Below, piece after piece: positions 61,294-64,000 of a DNA stretch of 64,000 nt. The stretch comes from UMGS1840 sp964537245 (GTDB lineage: Bacteria > Bacillota > Clostridia > UMGS1840). Each line of letters starts with the position of its first letter. Within the stretch, counting starts at the first letter, position 1. The notes under the pieces were generated by a model. It made no database searches. It had not been told where the DNA came from and saw nothing but the letters and a program-made list of their open reading frames with translations. Made by a program: the position numbers and the translations under genes. The DNA is taken from NCBI GenBank assembly GCA_964537245.1, contig CAZHZL010000002.1, forward strand, positions 1 through 64,000, written 5' to 3'.

Positions 61294-61983
61294 TTACTCC
61301 CAAACAGTTATGCTTTCCGCTATTTTGATGAATTCTTCCTTTTCTAAATTACCGTCCATTACATATGCGTATTTTTCGTCATTCCATACAAGAATTTTCA
61401 CATTGGGTTTTATACTGAAAAGTCCTTTAACACCGTTTACCGTAACTTCTTCAAGCTCTGCGTTTTCGGTGTCAATACTCAAATTTCCCGTCATAGGACC
61501 AATGCTAACACCAACCCACTTTTCATCTTTTTCAAATTGAAAAGTCATACCGGGCTTTGTTATTTCTTCAAACACAGTAACAAAGCCCGCAGGGAGATAG
61601 CGTATGCTCACTCTATCGTTTGAATAATGTGTCGGCGTTCCGTCGTCAAACTTAATAACAGTCCCCGGTGCGTCCTTATCAAAGAAATAAACCAGAAATA
61701 CTGATTTAATAGCTTTTACATTCGGGAGCGTTATACCAAGAGCAATGACAACGGCAATAAAGGAAGCGACAAAAGCCTTATGCTTCTTTACAAATTGCAA
61801 AAGCTTGTTTTTCTTATCCTTCTTAAATATCTTTTCCATTTCCTTTTTATGCTTTTCAGAAAATTCATGCTCGGGAATTTCTTTTGAAAGCAGCTCTTCT
61901 CCGTCCTTCAGAACAACATTTTCGGCAGCCTCTGTAAGCAATATATCAAATGCTTTTTCAAAATTATCATTTCTATTTGCCAT
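61294..61983 (-). CDS. DUF4367-type membrane protein, probable anti-sigma factor
   Basis: A 229-residue bitopic protein: an acidic/basic cytoplasmic part of about 65 residues, one membrane helix (AFVASFIAVVIALGITLP) and an extracellular beta-rich DUF4367-like domain (VSIRYLPAGFVTVFEEITK; YAYVMDGNLEKEEFIKIAES). It lies 1 bp after the ECF sigma gene, the usual place of an anti-sigma factor. The control role is inferred. Confidence 0.75.
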   Translation of the reverse strand: MANRNDNFEKAFDILLTEAAENVVLKDGEELLSKEIPEHEFSEKHKKEMEKIFKKDKKNKLLQFVKKHKAFVASFIAVVIALGITLPNVKAIKSVFLVYFFDKDAPGTVIKFDDGTPTHYSNDRVSIRYLPAGFVTVFEEITKPGMTFQFEKDEKWVGVSIGPMTGNLSIDTENAELEEVTVNGVKGLFSIKPNVKILVWNDEKYAYVMDGNLEKEEFIKIAESITVWE

Positions 61984-61984
61984 C

Positions 61985-62548
61985 TTAACACTGCTCCTTT
62001 TCCTTCTTATTTTGTTTTTCGTATTCTTCTCCTATAAGCTTTTTTGCTCTTGTAAGCTGTTTTTTAACCGTATCCTTTTTTTGATTCAGTATTTCGCAAA
62101 TCTCATCAATCCCACAGCTATAATAATATCTTAATATAATTACATCACGATAAGCAGGCTTCAAGGAACTGATAATATCTGTCAGCATATCTGTGCTTTC
62201 TTTTGAAATCACAAGATTTTCGGGAACAAATGAACTGTCGCTTTTATGTATATTATCATCCAAAGGCTCTTCATAGTCAAGCCTTTGAGCAATTTGAGTT
62301 ATTTTGCTTTTTGCAACATTTGTACAAATTCTTACCATAAAGGACGCCGTTTCAAGATGTTTTTCTTCATCTATTTTATGAAGATTATTTATTATTCTCA
62401 AAAAAGCTTCAGAAACCGAATCCTCAGCCTCTGCAACATTCCCCAATATATTATATGCTTCTCTGTACATCAGATTTTTATATTTACTATAAAGTTTTTT
62501 TGCTTTTGTTCTATCTTCGTCACATTCAATCGCAGCAAATAAAAACAC
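61985..62548 (-). CDS. ECF-type RNA polymerase sigma factor
   Basis: A 187-residue sigma-70 family member with region 2 (MYREAYNILGNVAEAEDSVSE) and region 4 (LKPAYRDVIILRYYYSCGID; ICEILNQKKDTVKKQLTRAK) and no regions 1 or 3. The start is GTG at 62548, AAAGG about 12 nt upstream. It is co-transcribed with the DUF4367 gene. Confidence 0.9.
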   Translation of the reverse strand: MFLFAAIECDEDRTKAKKLYSKYKNLMYREAYNILGNVAEAEDSVSEAFLRIINNLHKIDEEKHLETASFMVRICTNVAKSKITQIAQRLDYEEPLDDNIHKSDSSFVPENLVISKESTDMLTDIISSLKPAYRDVIILRYYYSCGIDEICEILNQKKDTVKKQLTRAKKLIGEEYEKQNKKEKEQC

Positions 62549-62572
62549 GCTATCACACTACCTTTCAAGTAT

Positions 62573-62601
62573 ATTATATACTATTATTTTACATATTTCA
62601 A
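62573..62601 (-). promoter_or_regulatory. SigA-type promoter of the ECF sigma operon
   Basis: Minus strand TTGAAA (62596-62601), 17-bp spacer, perfect TATAAT (62573-62578). The leader is under 25 nt. Because this is a housekeeping-type promoter, the sigma factor is probably held in check by its anti-sigma partner. Confidence 0.72.
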
Positions 62602-62704
62602 TATAATTCGTTAAAATTTTTTCAAAAAATTTTCGCAATTTTTGTCCACTTTTTTTATTTTTTTGAGTTTTATGTATAGAAGAAAAATTTTAAATAATTT
62701 AATA
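62602..62704. other. T-rich spacer between the ECF promoter and the structured RNA
   Basis: No gene. A plus-strand promoter must lie here for the RNA and downstream genes; TTGTCCA (62642-62648) and GTATAG (62674-62679) are possible but fit no housekeeping consensus. Confidence 0.4.
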
Positions 62705-62933
62705 TCGGATAATCTGTTTCACTTCTCCGAAAGGAAGGCAGAAATATTATAAACGAAGAAAATATACACGCGATCCGCTTCTTTTGGAATATCAAACTTA
62801 CTCTATTTCGTTTATGCAGTCTGCCTTTCCATCGGGGAAGTGAAATAAAATAATATATGATAATATCAATCGCAAATGTGTTGAGCTGCCCGTAAAAACA
62901 AAATGCAATTGATATTCATATAAAATTATCCGA
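62705..62933 (+). ncRNA. Large structured RNA element of unknown class
   Basis: About 229 nt that fold by long, nearly perfect helices. P1: TCGGATAAT (62705-62713) with ATTATCCGA (62925-62933). P2: 62717-62730 with 62832-62845, 14 bp with one G-U. P3: GGAAGGCAG (62733-62741) with CTGCCTTTCC (62821-62830), one bulge. P4: ATAAACGA (62749-62756) with TCGTTTAT (62808-62815). P5: ATATG (62855-62859) plus AATATCAAT (62862-62870) with ATTGATATT (62908-62916) plus CATAT (62917-62921). P1 thus closes a junction of two long arms. CCCG (62889-62892) could pair with CGGG (62833-62836) as a pseudoknot. No open reading frame fits. I cannot name a family; large ncRNA classes such as raiA should be tested. 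Confidence 0.7.
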
Positions 62934-62952
62934 AAATATGGAGGTGATTCCT

Positions 62953-63027
62953 ATGAAGGAGCAGATTTTCTGCTCCTGTTATATAAGGTATAACCTAAAA
63001 TTTACTAAAAAGGAGTGGCATTTATGA
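62953..63027 (+). CDS. 24-codon small ORF coupled to the secreted protein gene
   Basis: MKEQIFCSCYIRYNLKFTKK followed by EWHL and TGA. A strong GGAGGTG (62940-62946) lies 6 nt before the ATG, and the stop overlaps the next start as ATGA. A hairpin AGGAGCAG/CTGCTCCT (62957-62964, 62970-62977) falls within the codons. It may be a leader peptide or a coupling device. Short length makes coding status uncertain. Confidence 0.5.
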   Translation: MKEQIFCSCYIRYNLKFTKKEWHL

Positions 63028-64000
63028 GAAAAAACAGGTTAGTTTCATTAGTTTGTGTATTTGTTATGATTTTATCATTTTGTTCTTCCGTATGGGTTCA
63101 AGGTGAGGCAGAAACATTTTTTGAGCCGCTATCCCAAAATCTTAATATACTTTTACAAACAGTAGACAGTCATCAACTCAGGTGGTCAAGTCAAAATCAA
63201 AATCAGGCTCCATTCGGAAATTTGACAGAGGAAAACGGAAAATTCACATTAACTCCTGAAAAAAGCGCTTTATATGCTGAATATCTTACTGAGCTTGACA
63301 GTTATTTTACAGCTATTTCATATAACGAATATGAAAACCGCGAAAAAACAGATAACGAGAGTCATATAATGTTACAAATGAAAAATCTTTCCAATGAAGA
63401 TTATTTAACTCTTGACATTGACGGTAATTATTTTTCAGTAGAAGTAAGCTTTGCAAGCGAGCAGTACACGCTTGACGGAATTAAGAATTTCTTTTTCAAG
63501 TATGCAAAGATAACAGATTATCAAGCTTTCATTTCTGTAATAACAAAAATCGCAGAAAATATTTACGAAGTTTATCCACAAATTGTTGAAAAAACTATTG
63601 AAGAAGTGCTAATTAAAAATTGGAATTATACAAACAAAACTTTTGATGTTGAAGTCTCTGACAGCTATAAAACGCACAGTTATATTGAAACTGAAAAAAT
63701 TGAATTTGATGTAGATTTGAGTAACAGCTTTAATTACAGTAGCACTTTTTTTGAAGAGATTATAAATAAAAACACCACTATTCATTGTATAATGAATGTT
63801 TACGCCTACGGCTCTCAATCAATTAATGTTCTAACATTAAAGGGTGATAAAAATACCGTTAGCTTATTTACAAGAAATAATTTTTTAAATAGCGGTATAC
63901 AGGGTTTGAGAAATGACCTTAGCTTTCCAATTTCACAAATGCAAATGGGAGATGTTTGGGCATTCATATCAACTCCCTATACATCAAGCATTGATTTGGA
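63024..64000 (+). CDS. Secreted protein of unknown function, 3' end outside window
   Basis: A 325-codon open frame that runs off the right edge. It begins MRKNRLVSLVCVFVMILSFC with a typical signal peptide (cleavage near VQGEAE), followed by a polar region rich in Asn, Glu, Ser and Thr and in beta-strand patterns (YLTLDIDGNYFSVEVSFASE; EKIEFDVDLSNSFNYSSTFF). I do not recognise the family. AAGGAG lies about 8 nt before the ATG. It follows the structured RNA and the small ORF. Confidence 0.85.
   Translation, partial: MRKNRLVSLVCVFVMILSFCSSVWVQGEAETFFEPLSQNLNILLQTVDSHQLRWSSQNQNQAPFGNLTEENGKFTLTPEKSALYAEYLTELDSYFTAISYNEYENREKTDNESHIMLQMKNLSNEDYLTLDIDGNYFSVEVSFASEQYTLDGIKNFFFKYAKITDYQAFISVITKIAENIYEVYPQIVEKTIEEVLIKNWNYTNKTFDVEVSDSYKTHSYIETEKIEFDVDLSNSFNYSSTFFEEIINKNTTIHCIMNVYAYGSQSINVLTLKGDKNTVSLFTRNNFLNSGIQGLRNDLSFPISQMQMGDVWAFISTPYTSSIDL

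Noticed and set aside
62657..62696. Standard SigA promoter for the structured RNA
   Set aside because: TTGAGT is present, but no -10 lies at 16-18 bp; I could not fix a promoter here.
1..64000. tRNA, rRNA, CRISPR, prophage or IS elements
   Set aside because: No cloverleaf genes, regular spaced repeats, transposase or phage genes were recognised in the window.

Overview
The window is a low-GC, Gram-positive chromosome segment from a Clostridia-type Firmicute, probably an uncultured or draft-assembled gut anaerobe. Evidence: a Firmicutes-style dcw cluster with mraZ, ftsL, PASTA-PBP, divIB/ftsQ and sbp; sepF-ylmH-divIVA; an L27 made with a cleavable N-terminal extension next to the Prp protease; strong AGGAGG ribosome-binding sites; SigA-like promoters (TTGACA-17-TATAAT); a gut-style GH29 fucosidase. 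Ten Ns at 51285-51294 mark a scaffold gap. No tRNA, rRNA, IS element, prophage or CRISPR array is visible.

Layout. (1) 1-14610, minus strand: mraZ-rsmH-ftsL-ftsI/spoVD-murE-murF-mraY-ftsW-murG-murA-ftsQ-DUF881-sbp-ftsZ (ftsZ runs off the left edge and has its own promoter). murD, murB, murC and ftsA, common in this cluster, are absent here. MraZ boxes sit just after the mraZ -10. (2) 15048-20906, plus strand: a self-regulated LacI operon with two Gfo/Idh/MocA oxidoreductases, a ThuA-like protein and two TIM-barrel isomerases/epimerases but no transporter; it ends in three consecutive hairpins. (3) 20922-31245, plus: miaA, an HlyD-like membrane protein, yggS, sepF, ylmH, divIVA, then copA, rho, an M19 dipeptidase and a WYL regulator. 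(4) 31259-35546, minus: gdhA, and an argD-argF-GNAT operon with ARG-box-like operators. (5) 35559-51232, minus: a 16-gene run, rimP-nusA-ylxR-ylxQ-infB-rbfA-nrnA-truB-ribF-pgeF-SBP-ddl-murI-DUF1934-argS-ctp, mixing translation, RNA turnover, cofactor and cell-wall functions. (6) 51359-57008, plus: rplU-prp-rpmA with an L21 leader, a split transketolase, an acetyltransferase broken by an in-frame TGA, a MATE exporter and a cytosolic Cu/Zn-SOD-like protein. (7) 57007-58322, minus: fucosidase. (8) 58361-61286, plus: a Fur-family regulator with znuA-znuC-znuB behind a Fur/Zur-like box. (9) 61294-64000: an ECF sigma factor with a DUF4367 membrane protein (minus), and divergently a roughly 230-nt highly structured RNA, a 24-codon small ORF and a secreted protein cut by the window edge (plus).

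The functions interlock around envelope growth: the dcw cluster, murI, ddl, pgeF and the L,D/M19-type peptide enzymes supply and recycle peptidoglycan, while sepF, divIVA, ftsZ and ftsQ place the septum. The least explained material is the structured RNA plus small ORF at 62705-63027, the hairpin trio at 20800-20906, the terminator-like hairpin directly in front of rimP, and the transporterless sugar operon.
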